Below are positions 38,035 through 49,594 of a stretch of 64,000 nt of DNA, one piece after another. The notes below the pieces were generated by a model. That model saw nothing but the letters and a program-made list of their open reading frames with translations, was not told the origin of the DNA and ran no database searches. A program made the translations under genes and the position numbers. The stretch lies in NCBI GenBank assembly GCA_029339505.1, contig JAQISU010000108.1, positions 18,966,501-19,030,500 on the forward strand, written 5' to 3'. This DNA is from Unio delphinus. Its lineage: Eukaryota; Mollusca; Bivalvia; Unionida; Unionidae. Numbering within the stretch: the first letter of the stretch is position 1; each line of letters begins with the position of its first letter.

Positions 38035-38915
38035 TATTGAAGGTTTGTATCATTGATATTGTTAACACTGTAGAAGGTGTAGTTCAATACATTTTAGACA
38101 GCATTTGGCCCAAAGTTATTTTTATTGCATATTTATGAAAAGCTCCATACTCCAAATGTCAAAACAAGATCATATAATTGAGACTGACGGCATCAAAATA
38201 GATGCATTAGCATCTGTTATTCTTACGATGTGTATTATTTTACATAATTACTGGGAGTAAAAGTCACTGAATAGGCTCCATGGTTCTGATACATTTATTT
38301 ATAGTGGCTTCAGAAACTTTATTGTCGTGTGTTAAATTTCCCTAGATTTCAAGAATATGAAAATATCTTGTACAAATGATGTGAATCAATACACGTAGCC
38401 TGTGAAATAAGATCCTGGATCCGTGTTAACATGCTCGTTTGTAATATTTAAAAAGAACAAGAAGAAAACAAGAGAAAACACCCCCAGAGCGAGAGAAATT
38501 TTTAAAAAAAAGTGTTTTGTGTATATTTTATTTATCAAATTTTTATGATATTAAATAAGATATCTGGAAATGTACGCCGTGGTTGCCGGTAATGAGTTAC
38601 CCATACTATCGTTGTGTTATATTTACCAAGCAAGCGTAAAAGACACATTCTATGTCTTGCTTAGGTCTGACGAGGTGTGTGTGTGTGTGTGTGTGTGTCA
38701 AACCTTCAAACAAGGTGGGATTTTTGAACCTACTCCATTGCGGTTTATAATCATAGAAGCCAACGCCCAATGCCTCTTTTTGATGGATTCGCATACAAAC
38801 AGTGCTCCGTCATAACAGTCAACGCCCAGGACCCTCCTAACACTTAATCGCATATATATAGTGTAGCAAATATTGGGTAAGATAAAGAAGGAAACCGACT
38901 TTTAAGTCGAATCTC

Positions 38916-39677
38916 ATGTTCCACGAACAGAGCAACGAAAACGACGAATGGTTCTCAGACGCTGATATAAAAAGTCTAAGGTATATAGACCCTCTTAAAT
39001 CGTCAACCGTTGTGTCAACTGTCCCAGGGACACCACTACGTATTGCATTATTCAACGCTCAATCAGTAGGATCACCGCAAAAGCGCACAGAAATTGTTAA
39101 TTTTATCAACGACCAGGATATTGACGTCTTCTTCCTGACAGAAACTTGGTTACATTCGGAAGGTGATGAATGTAAGTGTGCGGATTTAACACCCAGCGAT
39201 TACTCCGTCAAGTCGTTCCCCCGCAACTCTCGCGGAGGTGGAATTGCTGTAAATACAAAGAATAACATGATCAAATGCCTCAAGTACAACACAATCTTAA
39301 ACTTCTGCCACATATCGTTTGAACTAGTCCAAACAAAGCTCACACTGGAACAAAGGTCAGTCCATTCTTTCTGTCTCTACCGTCCTCCTCCTAGTAGAAA
39401 AAACAAGCTGACTGAATCTCTCTTTTTGGAGCTGTTTCCAAATCTTCTAGAGTATGGAAATTCAATAGGTGGCAACCTAGTTATTCTTGGAGATTTCAAC
39501 TTTCACTATGACTGTCCTGGTAAACCAAACACGTCAAAACTCCTAGATTCCATTCATGTTTTCAATCTTAAACAGTCAGTTAACCAACCTACCCATAAAC
39601 TTGGTCACATTTTAGACTGTTTTTTTTATAGACCTGATGATAATATTCTGCAATCGGATCTCATCTGCATTGTATGA
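38916..39677 (+). pseudogene. AP endonuclease domain of LINE copy 3
   Basis: A 253-codon open frame with the apurinic/apyrimidinic-type endonuclease motifs of non-LTR elements in order: FNAQSV, LTETWL, RNSRGGGIAV, CLYRPP, LVILGDFNFH and QPTHKLGHILD. It nicks target DNA to prime reverse transcription. Compared with copy 1, a small deletion near 39655 removes the SH-L-SDH end of the domain and shifts the frame. Confidence 0.88.
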
Positions 39678-40617
39678 CATCTCGAGTCCCTAACCCTCCA
39701 CCTCTATTTGCTACTAAGAGAAACCTCCGTATGATAAATAGAACCAAATTCATGATGGCATCCAAGAAAACCTAACAACTTTCTTACATCCAACAGCGGA
39801 ACAACTTGATAACTGCCTGCGTTCATTGCTTAAAAAACATGCCCCAGCCACCAAATGCAGAGTATCAATAAAAAAGTGTTCCCCTTGGTATAGCAGTGTT
39901 AGGGATCAGCTTCACACTGCTAAAAGACATCGCCGAAAAGCAGAGAGGCTTTGGCTTTGGCTTTGGCTTTACACCAGACTCACTATTCATAAACAAATCT
40001 ACGAAGTCGCTAAGAAGAACGTCACAAACATGGTCCATTTAGCCAAATCATCTCACTACAGTACTAAGATCACGGAGAGTTCCAGCTGCAAAGAGCTCTT
40101 CGAGATAACTAACAAACTAATGTCAAGGAACAAATGTACACCACTTCCAACAACCTTCTCTCCACTAGACCTACCAGACCAATTTGCAAATTTCTTCGAT
40201 GACAAAGTTCAAACCAGTAGAGATTTGCTTCACAGCACAATTTCAACTGATTCGTCACCATACAATTATGATGCAGAATTTCAGCGCCAACCGTTAGGAG
40301 CATTTGAACCTGTTTCTATAGATTTAATACGGACAATTGTGATGAAAAGTGCACCTAAGTCTTGTGAACTTGATCACATTCCGACATCACTGCTGCTTGA
40401 GTGTTTAGACCCAATATTGCCTTCACTAACTGATGTTATTAATATCTCTCTCATCAGGGGGATTCCCATCATTTTTCAAAACTGCCATCGTAAAGCCACT
40501 GCTGAAGAAACCAACACTGGACCATAACCATTTAAAGAACTTCCGCCTAGTTTCTAATCTCCCATTCATATAAAAAAAATCTTAGAAAAGGTTGTTTTAA
40601 CTCAACTTGTATCTCAT

Positions 40618-41883
40618 TTGAATTCAAACAGTCTTTTTAGCAATGTACAGTTTGCATATCGCCCTTGCCACAGTACGGAAACTACTCTTCTGAAAGTATT
40701 TAGTGACACTCTCTCTCTGCTTTGGATCGTGGAAAGATTACAGTCCTCACTCTCTTGGATTTATCTGCAGCATTTGACACAATATACCATGATATATTAC
40801 TTCACCGTCTCCAGCATGTATTTGGCATTCAGAATATAGCCTTACAGTGGTTAAAGTCCTACTTAGTGAACAGGGCACAAATTATATCTGCAAATGGAAT
40901 ACACTCCAGCCCAGTTGATGTATGTTGTGGTGTTGCACAGGGATCTGTTTTTGGACCTGTGCTCTTCATTATGTACACTCAGCCGCTCTCAAGTGTCATA
41001 GATCATCACCAAGTGTCGCACCAATTGTACGCGGATGACACCCAAATATACAAGTCTAGCCACCCAACTGAAGTTGATGCTACCATCCATGGAGTAGAGA
41101 AGTGCATTTCGGATGTGAAATCCTGGATGACATTTAACAAGCTGCAGATGAATGATGATAAAACTGAGGTTATTCTGATCACAACACAAAGACTTTCTCA
41201 TTCACATCCTTTACTTCAAACAATAAATATCAGCAACACCAACATTAAATTCTTACAGTCAATATGGAATCTAGGCGTTACTCTAGACAGTACTCTCACA
41301 TTGCACCAAGATGTCATGAACATCTGCAGGGCTGTATATCTTGAATTGAGACGCATCAGTTCCATTCGTAAATATCTTTCAGTTGATGCCACAAAAAACA
41401 CTTGTGTGTTCATTAGTACTTTCAAGACTGGACTATTGTTACTCAATTCAGTCTGCTTCATCACAATATTTACTCCAGAAACTTCAAAAAGTTCAAAACA
41501 CAGCCGCACGGATCATCTTTAGAGTACCTCGATCAGAGCACACCTCACCACTGCTCTGTACCCTACACTGGCTATCAATTCGATACAGAATCAAACACAA
41601 AATTTGCTCTCTGTGCTATATTTCAATGACAGACTCCAGTCCAACATACCTATCCAGCCTCACCCATGTGTATACACCAGCTAGATCCTTACGCTCTTCT
41701 TCTGATAATCGTATACTCATTGTTCCCAAGGTTAAAACAAAGTCATATGGACAACGTTCGTTTGCACACCAGGGCCTGGCGATGTGGAACGAATTTCCCA
41801 TTGAAATTAGACACAAAGACACAGTGGTCCCTTTTAAGTGTGCTCTCAAGACTCACCTGTTTCGACTGCAGGGACAAACTTAG
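40618..41883 (+). pseudogene. Reverse transcriptase and C-terminus of LINE copy 3
   Basis: In three overlapping frames: FAYRPCHSTETTLLK (40618 onward), DLSAAFDTIYHDILLHRLQH, CCGVAQGSVFGPVLFIMYTQ and HQLYADDTQIYKSSHP (40722-41522). A one-base shift in an A run near 41395 follows. The C-terminal frame 41383-41883 contains SRLDYCYSIQSASSQYLLQK, RIIFRVPRSEHTSPLL, YTPARSLRSSSDNRILIVP and LAMWNEFPIEIR. All RT palm motifs are present, including the YADD aspartates. Confidence 0.9.
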
Positions 41884-42060
41884 CGACCTAATCATGTTTT
41901 GTATCTTATATGTTTGTAGCATGTTTTTATGTTTTCCAATTTCATTGTTTTTGTCATTTGTTGTTCTATTGTGTAGTCATATCATTATTGATGGTGTAAA
42001 GCGCTTAGAGCTTCGAAAGATTAGTCGCTATACAAAGTCCTCATTATTATTATTATTACA

Positions 42061-42204
42061 AGGCCTCTTAAATTTTAAGGGGCAGTAAACAAAACAAACA
42101 TGAATACTATACACTATGAGCTGTAAATGTACGCTTGCAGGGATTCCTTAGAAATGCTGGCAGTATTTGAACGTGCCCCTTTGTTGAATGCATTTAAGAG
42201 GCCT
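42061..42204. mobile_element. Short terminal-inverted-repeat element (MITE-like)
   Basis: AGGCCTCTTAAAT (42061-42073) is exactly inverted as ATTTAAGAGGCCT (42192-42204), and AAGGGGCA (42077-42084) as TGCCCCTT (42174-42181). The 144-base unit has no ORF. It abuts the 3' tail of LINE copy 3, so the LINE may have inserted at its edge. No clear target duplication, so the superfamily is unknown. Confidence 0.6.
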
Positions 42205-43087
42205 TTGATCTGAACCCATTGGCCACAGACGCACACTTATATAAAACATCAAATCATTCATATGGTCAAATTTACAACAGACATTTCTGGTGTTACATTC
42301 TTGTCCACAGAACACAGGCGAGGTACACCAGGGCTAGACAGGTCGGACATCAAACCCGCAACCTTAGGATTACGAACCCGAAGATATTCAAACTGAATTA
42401 TCGCGGCAAACCACAAAAAAAAGATGATGACGACGAGAAGGAACCAAAGTTTCTTCCTATCGATATGTGTGGTAGCAAACAAAAGGACCGAATACCGTTA
42501 CCAACATTTAAGCAATACACGTTTTCTAACAAGAAAATAGCAGACACGGATATGTTGTAAATAAAGAATCCCTCGCTTAAATAAACCAGATCCGCTGCAG
42601 TAAAATTACTTGTAACAATTTTAGACTGATCCATCACATTTGAGCTTTTTTCAAAGTAGTAAATCAGACGTGATTATTTATGAACGTGATTGTATTCTAG
42701 TTCTAAGTAATCCAGTTCAAAATGTGCATTTTGATTTCTCCTGGAAGGCGTTTAACTCAGACAAAACTCAGTTTAAAGAATATATGATCGTTAGCGAGGT
42801 ATCGCATCTGCTTATATTTGGCAGATTTTAAAGTTCCTATTTGCATGTAAATATGTATTGTGTTGTCATAATATTTGCCACCAAGGAAATTAATTATATG
42901 AACTCTTAACTACTTTTTCCAGTATTTGGTATGGTGTTATTTAAATGGTATACTGAGTTAGTAAATAGTACTATGTAGATGGTACACAGAGTTAGTACTT
43001 AGAGCATGAGGGAATTATCATCTGGAACACTGACACCATGTTAATGAATACATATACTTTTAATGGTAAATCTCTTATACCTACCTT
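42205..43087. other. Unique sequence, no gene supported
   Basis: A 113-codon plus ORF (42219-42560) overlaps minus ORFs. It has a lysine/aspartate-rich low-complexity middle (KKDDDDEKE) but no known domain and no convincing splice sites. Confidence 0.35.
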
Positions 43088-43312
43088 ATGGCTTGCTGAC
43101 CTGATACCTCATAACACATATATATAAAAAATCAAATTCATATCACAGAAAGCGTATCACTTCCATATCCGTACTCGTTTCTTTGTACATATGGCTTGCT
43201 GACCTGATACCTCATAACACATATACAAAAAAATCAAATTCATATCACAGGTAACGTACCAGAAAGCGTATCACTTCCATATCCGTACTCGTTTCTTTGT
43301 ACATATGTTTGC
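43088..43312. repeat. Tandem duplication of about 103-117 bp
   Basis: ATGGCTTGCTGACCTGATAC starts at 43088 and again at 43191, and both copies run to CGTTTCTTTGTACATATG. The second copy carries an extra GGTAACGTACCAGA. The copies are nearly identical, so the event is recent. Confidence 0.95.
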
Positions 43313-43484
43313 AACATTTTGACATGAATGTCCCTGGTTTTATTTCAGATCAGACTAAAACGTAATTTGAAAAAATGGAATCTCATAGACTAAAATCACT
43401 AATCATATTCAAATTGTATGTACAAGATAAACATAGACTTTGTTAACTCTTACGAGAATGATCGTACTTAAAAAATGGTCTTAC

Positions 43485-43544
43485 CAAACTGACGCTGGTT
43501 TGTGGCCGTATGATGTCATCTTGGAAAACTATTGTATCTAGACC
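43485..43544 (-). CDS. Internal exon, putative CNBD2-like protein
   Basis: A 60-base minus exon with both signals clear: acceptor TTTGTAATTTCAG and donor TTTG|GTAAGACC. It encodes exactly 20 residues (starts GLDTIVFQDD, ends TSVSL) in phase 0 on both sides. It follows the exon at 44016-44168 (…LKRRDAF) and precedes 13677-13874 (VSQGAEC…). The combined DAFGLDTIVF resembles the GDVFGLxTIVF turn of a cyclic-nucleotide-binding fold. The consistent phases across three exons are the main support. Confidence 0.72.
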
Positions 43545-44015
43545 CTGAAATTACAAATTTCATTAAGATATGAAATGCAATAAAGACACTTTAAAATAAA
43601 TTCTATCACTCATACTTTGTCCTTAATTCTTCGGAAATTTATATTTAAAATAAAAGTTTCTCAATCAATTTAACATGGAGTGATTGAATACTTCCTTCAA
43701 AACCGTATCAAAGAACACGATGACTTTATATTTTCATGCATACCATTGTCATGTAAGTATTGTTAAAGTCAATTTGCTTTAATTTTAATTAAGTTTAATA
43801 ATTCTAGATTTTAGCTTCACTTTTTTCATAACTTTATCTTAATACCCTACTTTAAAATAAAAGCTGATATTTAGTAATTGATTATCCATATTAACTCCTT
43901 TTTTGAATAATCATTCTAGATTAATTCTTTGTTTTAGAATAATAACTCTAGATTAATTCTTTGCACTAAACGTAAGACTCCAATTACTAATTGAAATTTG
44001 TTTTAGAAATCTTAC

Positions 44016-44168
44016 GAAAGCATCCCTCCGTTTCAGGTTCGTCACTTGCACGAAAACAGCTACTGGTTTCTTAGGCACTATGACTTTTGGCGGAGGCTGG
44101 GGTTTACTCGGTATACAACGTCTCGGAGGTTTATACCTCTTCCTCTTGGAGAAAGCACTACTGACTTG
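44016..44168 (-). CDS. Internal exon, putative CNBD2-like protein
   Basis: 153 bases, 51 codons, no stop, donor TTTC|GTAAGATT and acceptor CTATTAAACAG. The peptide is basic and proline-rich (SKRKRYKPPRRCIPSKPQPP) and then turns to beta-strand-like sequence (KPVAVFVQVTNLKRRDAF). This fits a linker leading into a second cyclic-nucleotide-binding domain. A plus ORF over the same bases (44046-44312) is its shadow. No compatible upstream exon was firmly identified; a candidate at 44757-44810 has the wrong phase unless another exon lies between. Confidence 0.72.
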
Positions 44169-44287
44169 CTGTTTAATAGATTGATTTGGTATTTAATGTA
44201 CATTTTCAGTCATTTTGACCTATCCACAAACTATACTCTAAACACTCACAAGGATAACAAATATGATAAACTTCTCAAATGCAATGA

Positions 44288-44320
44288 TCAAACACACACA
44301 CACACACACTAACACACACA

Positions 44321-44387
<67 letters not shown>
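44288..44387. repeat. Compound (CA)n-(TA)n microsatellite
   Basis: CA units with a few AACACA and AAACACA interruptions, then 13 TA units. Confidence 0.98.
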
Positions 44388-44390
<3 letters not shown>

Positions 44391-44756
44391 ATCAACAATT
44401 TCAGAATTTCAGAACCAGCATTGTACTAGTCAGTAAAGAATCGTGACTTTCTCAAAATGCTGTTGTCCAGAATTACTCTAAATAATTCACAAACGTTAAA
44501 GAATAATATTATGTCCATAAAAAACATGAGAACTTTCTATATTCAATGAACGGTCCAAAACAAATGTTTTAAAAATATATCCCTAGTATAAAACACTCTT
44601 GCACACTTGATATTACAATATAATAAATAACAATGACTCCAAAATATACAACCTCAACAGCCTGTTACGACTACATGTCACAATATACTAGTACGGCTCT
44701 ATTTTATTTGTTAAACTACCTATTCGTGTGACCTAACTCATCCAATAAGACTTTAC

Positions 44757-44810
44757 CTAATTCTTCAAATTTGCCACTAATGGTACCGTTCCATGGGAAA
44801 AGTGAAGAAT
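44757..44810 (-). CDS. Candidate small exon
   Basis: A 54-base minus stretch between AATATTCAAG and a good donor (AATTAG|GTAAAGTC), open in one frame and reading SSLFPWNGTISGKFEEL. It lies upstream of the CNBD2-like exons on the same strand, but its outgoing phase (1) does not fit the phase-0 start at 44168. The acceptor lacks a pyrimidine tract. Confidence 0.25.
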   Translation of the reverse strand: MLHFSHGTVPLVANLKN

Positions 44811-45012
44811 CTTGAATAAATATTTAATAATAGTTTTATCTTTAGTAATTGATTATCAGCATGCGCGTAAGCGTCTGATAATGGGTACTATGTAATGTAA
44901 AGTCATTTATTATCTTTAAACAGGCCCTATGCACGTAAGCGATATGTAACTAAGGATAATCACTAACGTTTACATCTATTAATTATAAGTATAAACATAT
45001 ATTTAATCATGT

Positions 45013-45015
45013 ATG

Positions 45016-45097
<82 letters not shown>

Positions 45098-45215
45098 GAG
45101 AGAGAGAGACAGAGACAGAGAGAGAGACAGAGACAGAGAAGCGGACGGACAAAGGGACAAAAAGACAGACAGAAAAAAGACAAACAGACAAAAGACAGTC
45201 AGACAGAGGGGTAGT
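45013..45215. repeat. Compound (TA)n-(GA)n-(GACA)n microsatellite
   Basis: TA units, then GA units, then degenerate GACAGA and GGACAAA words. Confidence 0.97.
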
Positions 45216-45355
45216 GGGATTACTGTGTATTTAGGTTTAGTTAACTATAATATAAAAAAAAAACTTTCAAGTGAATTCCAACTGTCCCTATTGTTTCTAA
45301 CTTACATGCTGTGCATTCCTTTTCTCGGGCTTTTGAACGTAGCCTTCTTTTGAAA

Positions 45356-45663
45356 ATGTTTTCTTATCGCCAGCAGCTGTGGAAGACGAAATCTCCGTCC
45401 TTTCCTGTATATAAAATGCAAATGGTGCTTGTAGGAATACGATCTATTTATGGGGTTATTAGGTTTTGCCTTCTAACATTGAAATGCAAATTGGCATGGT
45501 TCCTCCGGATAGCTGAAAATTTGACATTGGAAGATCTCTTGTTTATTAATGTTCGATCATGCAAAGATAACGAGACTCGGGCTCTAATTAAGGGACGCCT
45601 TAGCAATGTATTGCATCAAACTGCCTCTCTTGCCTGTCTCTCAAAAATATTTCGTAGATATGG
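45356..45663 (+). CDS. Candidate N-terminal exon, CNBD2-like
   Basis: A long plus ORF closed by a strong donor (AGATATGG|GTAAGACTT). An ATG at 45356 gives about 102 codons; an acceptor at 45373 (TTTTCTTATCGCCAG) is the alternative start. The peptide has a hydrophobic, basic helix (VLVGIRSIYGVIRFCLLTLK), then ENLTLEDLLFINVRS, and ends SLACLSKIFRRYG. In CNBD2-like proteins, as I recall them, a similar helix is followed by an LTFD-x-x-x-F segment and an FRRY motif just before the first cyclic-nucleotide-binding domain. It points away from the minus-strand CNBD2-like exons, so it would belong to a divergent copy. No downstream partner exon was found. Confidence 0.4.
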
Positions 45664-46900
45664 GTAAGACTTAACGGGTGATACTTTCTTTTATGAAAAT
45701 GATTTTAAAACAATCTAATTTCAATCTAATTCACAAACATATTCTCAAGCTAACATTATAAAGTTTGATTAACCGTTATAAAATATTGAAAATTATCCTC
45801 ATCGATACCATTAGCATGATAAACATAGCTAAAGGCAGAATCAAGTTTCACGAAATAACACTGTCATAAAAAAGAAAATCAATCTCAGTTCATTTTCAAG
45901 GCATTCAAATAATACTGTCACTTTTACAGACATACCACACGAATGTCTCTCCATCTATTTGACAATATACTAAAGTCTCATTTCTACAAAATGAATTGTA
46001 CAACACAAATAATAGTTGATATTAATTTAAGTCAGATCACTATCATTTTTAATATTCACGAATGCTGGTGTTAATTGTTACATTTTTCAAGTGGATCGAT
46101 ATTATCATCGTTCTTGATATTGTTTGTCAGCAGCCATGGAAACATGCTAGATAAGAGCATTTTACAAATAATCTTACTACATTGACGAGTGAGAGGGTAT
46201 GGTGAAGAAGAAAAGAAAATTATCAATTAACGTCCACCGATGCAATATTATCTAAACTAATATGTCTATTCAAAAGTGGAGGCAGAAAATTTGATCATGT
46301 AAAGGTTTAGGATGGAATTGACCTCTGTATATGTATTTATTTAGATCAATTTGCAAACTATATTTATAAGTAAAATAAATAATCTCTAGATTATTTTATT
46401 TTTAATTCATGAGCGTCAATTGAGCATCAATATATACACCTCATACTATTCTTATTATTCATTAAATCTGTCTAAGGAACATTATCAAATTTATCGATAA
46501 AGGGTGAGGGGGAACCAGGGTAGCCGAGTGGTCTAGAACTCGTCATTAAAAACCACTGCTATTTCATCTCAGGTAGCGTGGTTAAGAGTCGGGATTCAGA
46601 CAATATAGGTATGTGATAAAGACGGCAGAAAGCTTCCAGTTATCGCCGTTCATATATACCATTTTGTATTAACAATGCCTTACAACCAAACACATCATGA
46701 TAACTGGTGATGTGAACTGTTCATTAAAGTGAGGACAGTTGCATGCGTTTTTTTTAACATGAATCAATACATTTTCATTGACGTTAACGTGAGGCGAAGT
46801 ATTGGGGTATTTTACAATTGAAATTAATAAAATCTAGTGCCTGCGATAAAGAACAAAAAAAAACCCAAATTTCTAAAAATAGTGCATACTGCCTAGTATT
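45664..46900. other. Unique AT-rich sequence
   Basis: No gene recognised apart from the tRNA-like remnant at 46518-46606. Confidence 0.4.
46518..46606 (+). other. tRNA-Leu-like remnant
   Basis: GGTAGCCGAGTGGTCTAGAA resembles the 5' part and A box of a leucine tRNA, and GGTAGCGTGGTTAAGAGTCG, then GGATTCAGAC, stands where the B box would be. The arms do not pair into a cloverleaf and the anticodon region is lost. It is probably the head of a different, old SINE or a tRNA pseudogene. Confidence 0.35.
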
Positions 46901-46914
46901 GGGTACTGCCATAA

Positions 46915-47955
46915 TAATGGACGTATATTTTAATTACATGGTACTATCATGGCAATAGACGTGTGTTTTAATTACATGGTACTATCATGGCAATAGACGT
47001 GTGCTTTAATTACATGGTACTATCATGGCAGTGGACGTGTGCTTTAATTACATGGTACTATCATGGCAGTGGATGTGTTCTTTAATTACATGGTACTATC
47101 AAGGCAGTGGATGTGTGCTTTAACTCCATAGTAATATCAAGGCAGAGGATGTGTACTTTAATTACATGGTACTATCATGGCAATAGACGTGTGTTTTAAT
47201 TACATGGTACTATCATGGCAATAGACGTGTGCTTTAATTACATGGTACTATCATGGCAGTGGACGTGTGCTTTAATTACATGGTACTATCATGGCAGTGG
47301 ATGTGTTCTTTAATTACATGGTACTATCAAGGCAGTGGATGTGTGCTTTAACTCCATAGTAATATCAAGGCAGAGGATGTGTACTTTAATTACATGGTAC
47401 TATCATGGCAGTGGATGTGTGCTTTAATTACAGGGTACTATCATGGCAATAAATGTGTGTTTTAATTACATGGTACTATCATGGCAGTGGATGTGTGCTT
47501 TAACTACATGGTAATATCAAGGCAGAGGATGTGTACTTTAATTACATGGTACTATCATGGTAATAGATGTGTGCTTTAATCACATGGTACTATCAAGGCA
47601 GTGGATGTGTGCTTTAATTACATGCTACAATCATGGCAGTGGATGTGTACTTTAATTACATGGTACTATCATGGTAGTTGACGTGTGCTTTAATGACATG
47701 GCACTATCAAAGCAGTGGACGTGTGTTTTAATTACAAGGTAAAATCATGGCAATCAATGTGATTTTTAATTACATTGTACTATCATGGCAATGGACGTGT
47801 ACTTTAATTTCATGGTATTATCAAGGCAGTGGATGTGTGCTTCAATTACATTGTACTCTCATGACGATGAATGTGTACTTTAATTAAAAGGTACTATCAA
47901 AGCAATGAATTTGAGCTTTAATTACATTATATTTTCATGGCAATGAATGTATGCA
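46915..47955. repeat. 38-bp minisatellite, about 27 copies, with 6-unit higher order
   Basis: Unit TTAATTACATGGTACTATCA plus TGGCAGTGGATGTGTGCT. The 228 bases at 46951-47178 (six variant units) are repeated without any visible change at 47179-47406. The right end decays gradually toward 47955. Confidence 0.97.
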
Positions 47956-48559
47956 GTAACTGATCCGTACTTGATAAAATGCTGCGATATTTTCAGAGAA
48001 TATATATGCTTTGAGTTAATTTGAAAGATCTACCTGACTTGGTCATTAATTATTACGAAGGCCGATAACGGCCGACAGAATACAACATCAAAGTAACATG
48101 AATGTGTATAAATTTGTACATGTACAATTTTTTTGGTTACAAATCTACCTATTAAAGAGAAATACTTACATGTACATGTTTTGCTCAAATCTGTACATAT
48201 ACAAATCTGCGTGCTATTTCTATCAAGCGAGAGTTTCTTTTTTCTTCATTTCATCGTTTTTACCTGATGTGCCTGCCACACACCGTTGGCTGCCGACAAA
48301 TAACAGACACTCGTCGAGAAATGCAGAGGTATGTAGAGGTTGTTAAGCCAGAGATGCCTTGTCTGAGCTAGTTTTTAAATGTTGTAAACGTTATTTTGAT
48401 ATTACAGGGATGTTGATTTTCTCCCGCTTTCTTGTTAACGTATACCAGTGTACTTTGGTTCAGAAGAACAAATAAATAAGCCGAGAGGTTAATCGTTATG
48501 AGAAAGGTGAATTGTTCTTTCTAATTTATTACTGTACATGCAACGTTGTTAATTGACTT
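47956..48559. other. Unique sequence
   Basis: The 82-codon plus ORF at 48098-48346 has no recognised domain. GT dinucleotides near 48327 (plus) and 48267 (minus) resemble donors, but the implied exons are tiny or ambiguous. Confidence 0.3.
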
Positions 48560-49594
48560 TTACGTGACTAGAAAATAAAAAAAGACCAAACCAGGTCATT
48601 AGGTTGCATACATGACTTGAATTGACTATTTCGGAGTATATGTGACTAGAACAAAATGGGCATGATCAGGTCATTATGCTGCAAACGTTATTTGATTAGA
48701 TGGAATGACATTACACTAGATACGTGATTAGAAAATATAGACTGGACCAGGTCAATACTCTGTATGCACGATTAGAAAAGATAGAACGGACCAGGCCTAT
48801 ACGTTGTATCCATAAATAGAAAATATAGAACATACCTGGTCATTATATTGTATACACGACTAAACAATATAGAAGAACCATGTCATTATGTTGTATACAT
48901 GAATATAAAATGTTTAACTGACCAGGCCATTACGCTGTATACGTGACTAAATAAATAGACCGGACTAGATCATTACGTTGTATAAATGACTAGAAAATAT
49001 AAAACGGACCATGTTATTACGTTGTATTCACGACTAAAAATATAGAAGAACCATGTCATAACGCTGTATACATGACTTGAAAATTTAGAACTGACCAGGT
49101 CATTATCTTGTATACATGACTAGAAAATATAGTCCGGACCAGGTGATATGTCACTAGAATAAATATACTAGATTAAGTCATTATGTTGTATACATGACTA
49201 GAATAAATAAACCAGATCAGGTCATTACGGTGTATACATTACTAGACAATATAGAACGGACTATGTCATTACCTTGTATACATGAGTAGAAAATAAAGAC
49301 CGGACCAGGTCATTATCCTGTATACGTGAGTAGGAAAAACAGTATACCGGACCAGGCCATTTAGCTATATAGGTGACTAGAAAAGGTCATTACGTTGTAA
49401 ACGTGACTACAAAAGATAGACCTGACTAGGTCATTATGCTGTATACGTGACTAGAATAAATAGACCGACCAGGTCATTATGGTGTATACGTGACTAGAAT
49501 AATAGACCGACCAGGTCATTATGCTGTATACGTGACTAGAATAAATAGACCGACCAGGTCATTATGGTGTATACGTGACTAGAATAATAGCCCG

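Larger units (their letters stand above)
38880..42059 (+). mobile_element. CR1/L2-like LINE, copy 3, best preserved
   Basis: The only near-complete copy on the plus strand. Order: endonuclease (38916-39677), linker (39826-40527), RT (40618-41522), C-terminal region (41383-41883), then a 3' UTR with TGTAAAGCGCTTAGAGCTTC and an (ATT)n tail ending at about 42059. It keeps the catalytic YADD but needs at least three frame changes (about 39660, 40715 and 41395), so it is not autonomous. Its sequence before LKSSTVV (FSDADIKSLRYIDP) differs from that of copies 1 and 2, so the 5' part has been exchanged or has diverged. No target-site duplication was found by eye. Confidence 0.95.

Noticed and set aside
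44046..44312. 88-codon plus ORF, and a second plus frame (FGGGWGLLGIQRLGG) after TCCGTTTCAG
   Set aside because: The minus strand over the same bases has both splice sites and a phase-consistent exon, so the plus readings are shadows.
16..45663. Shared intron sequence after the two similar exon ends at 16 and 45663
   Set aside because: Beyond GTAAGA the two introns show no similarity, so a recent duplication is not supported.
48098..48346. 82-codon plus ORF ending HSSRNAEVCRGC with a GTATGT nearby
   Set aside because: No acceptor or start gives a sensible exon and the family is unknown.
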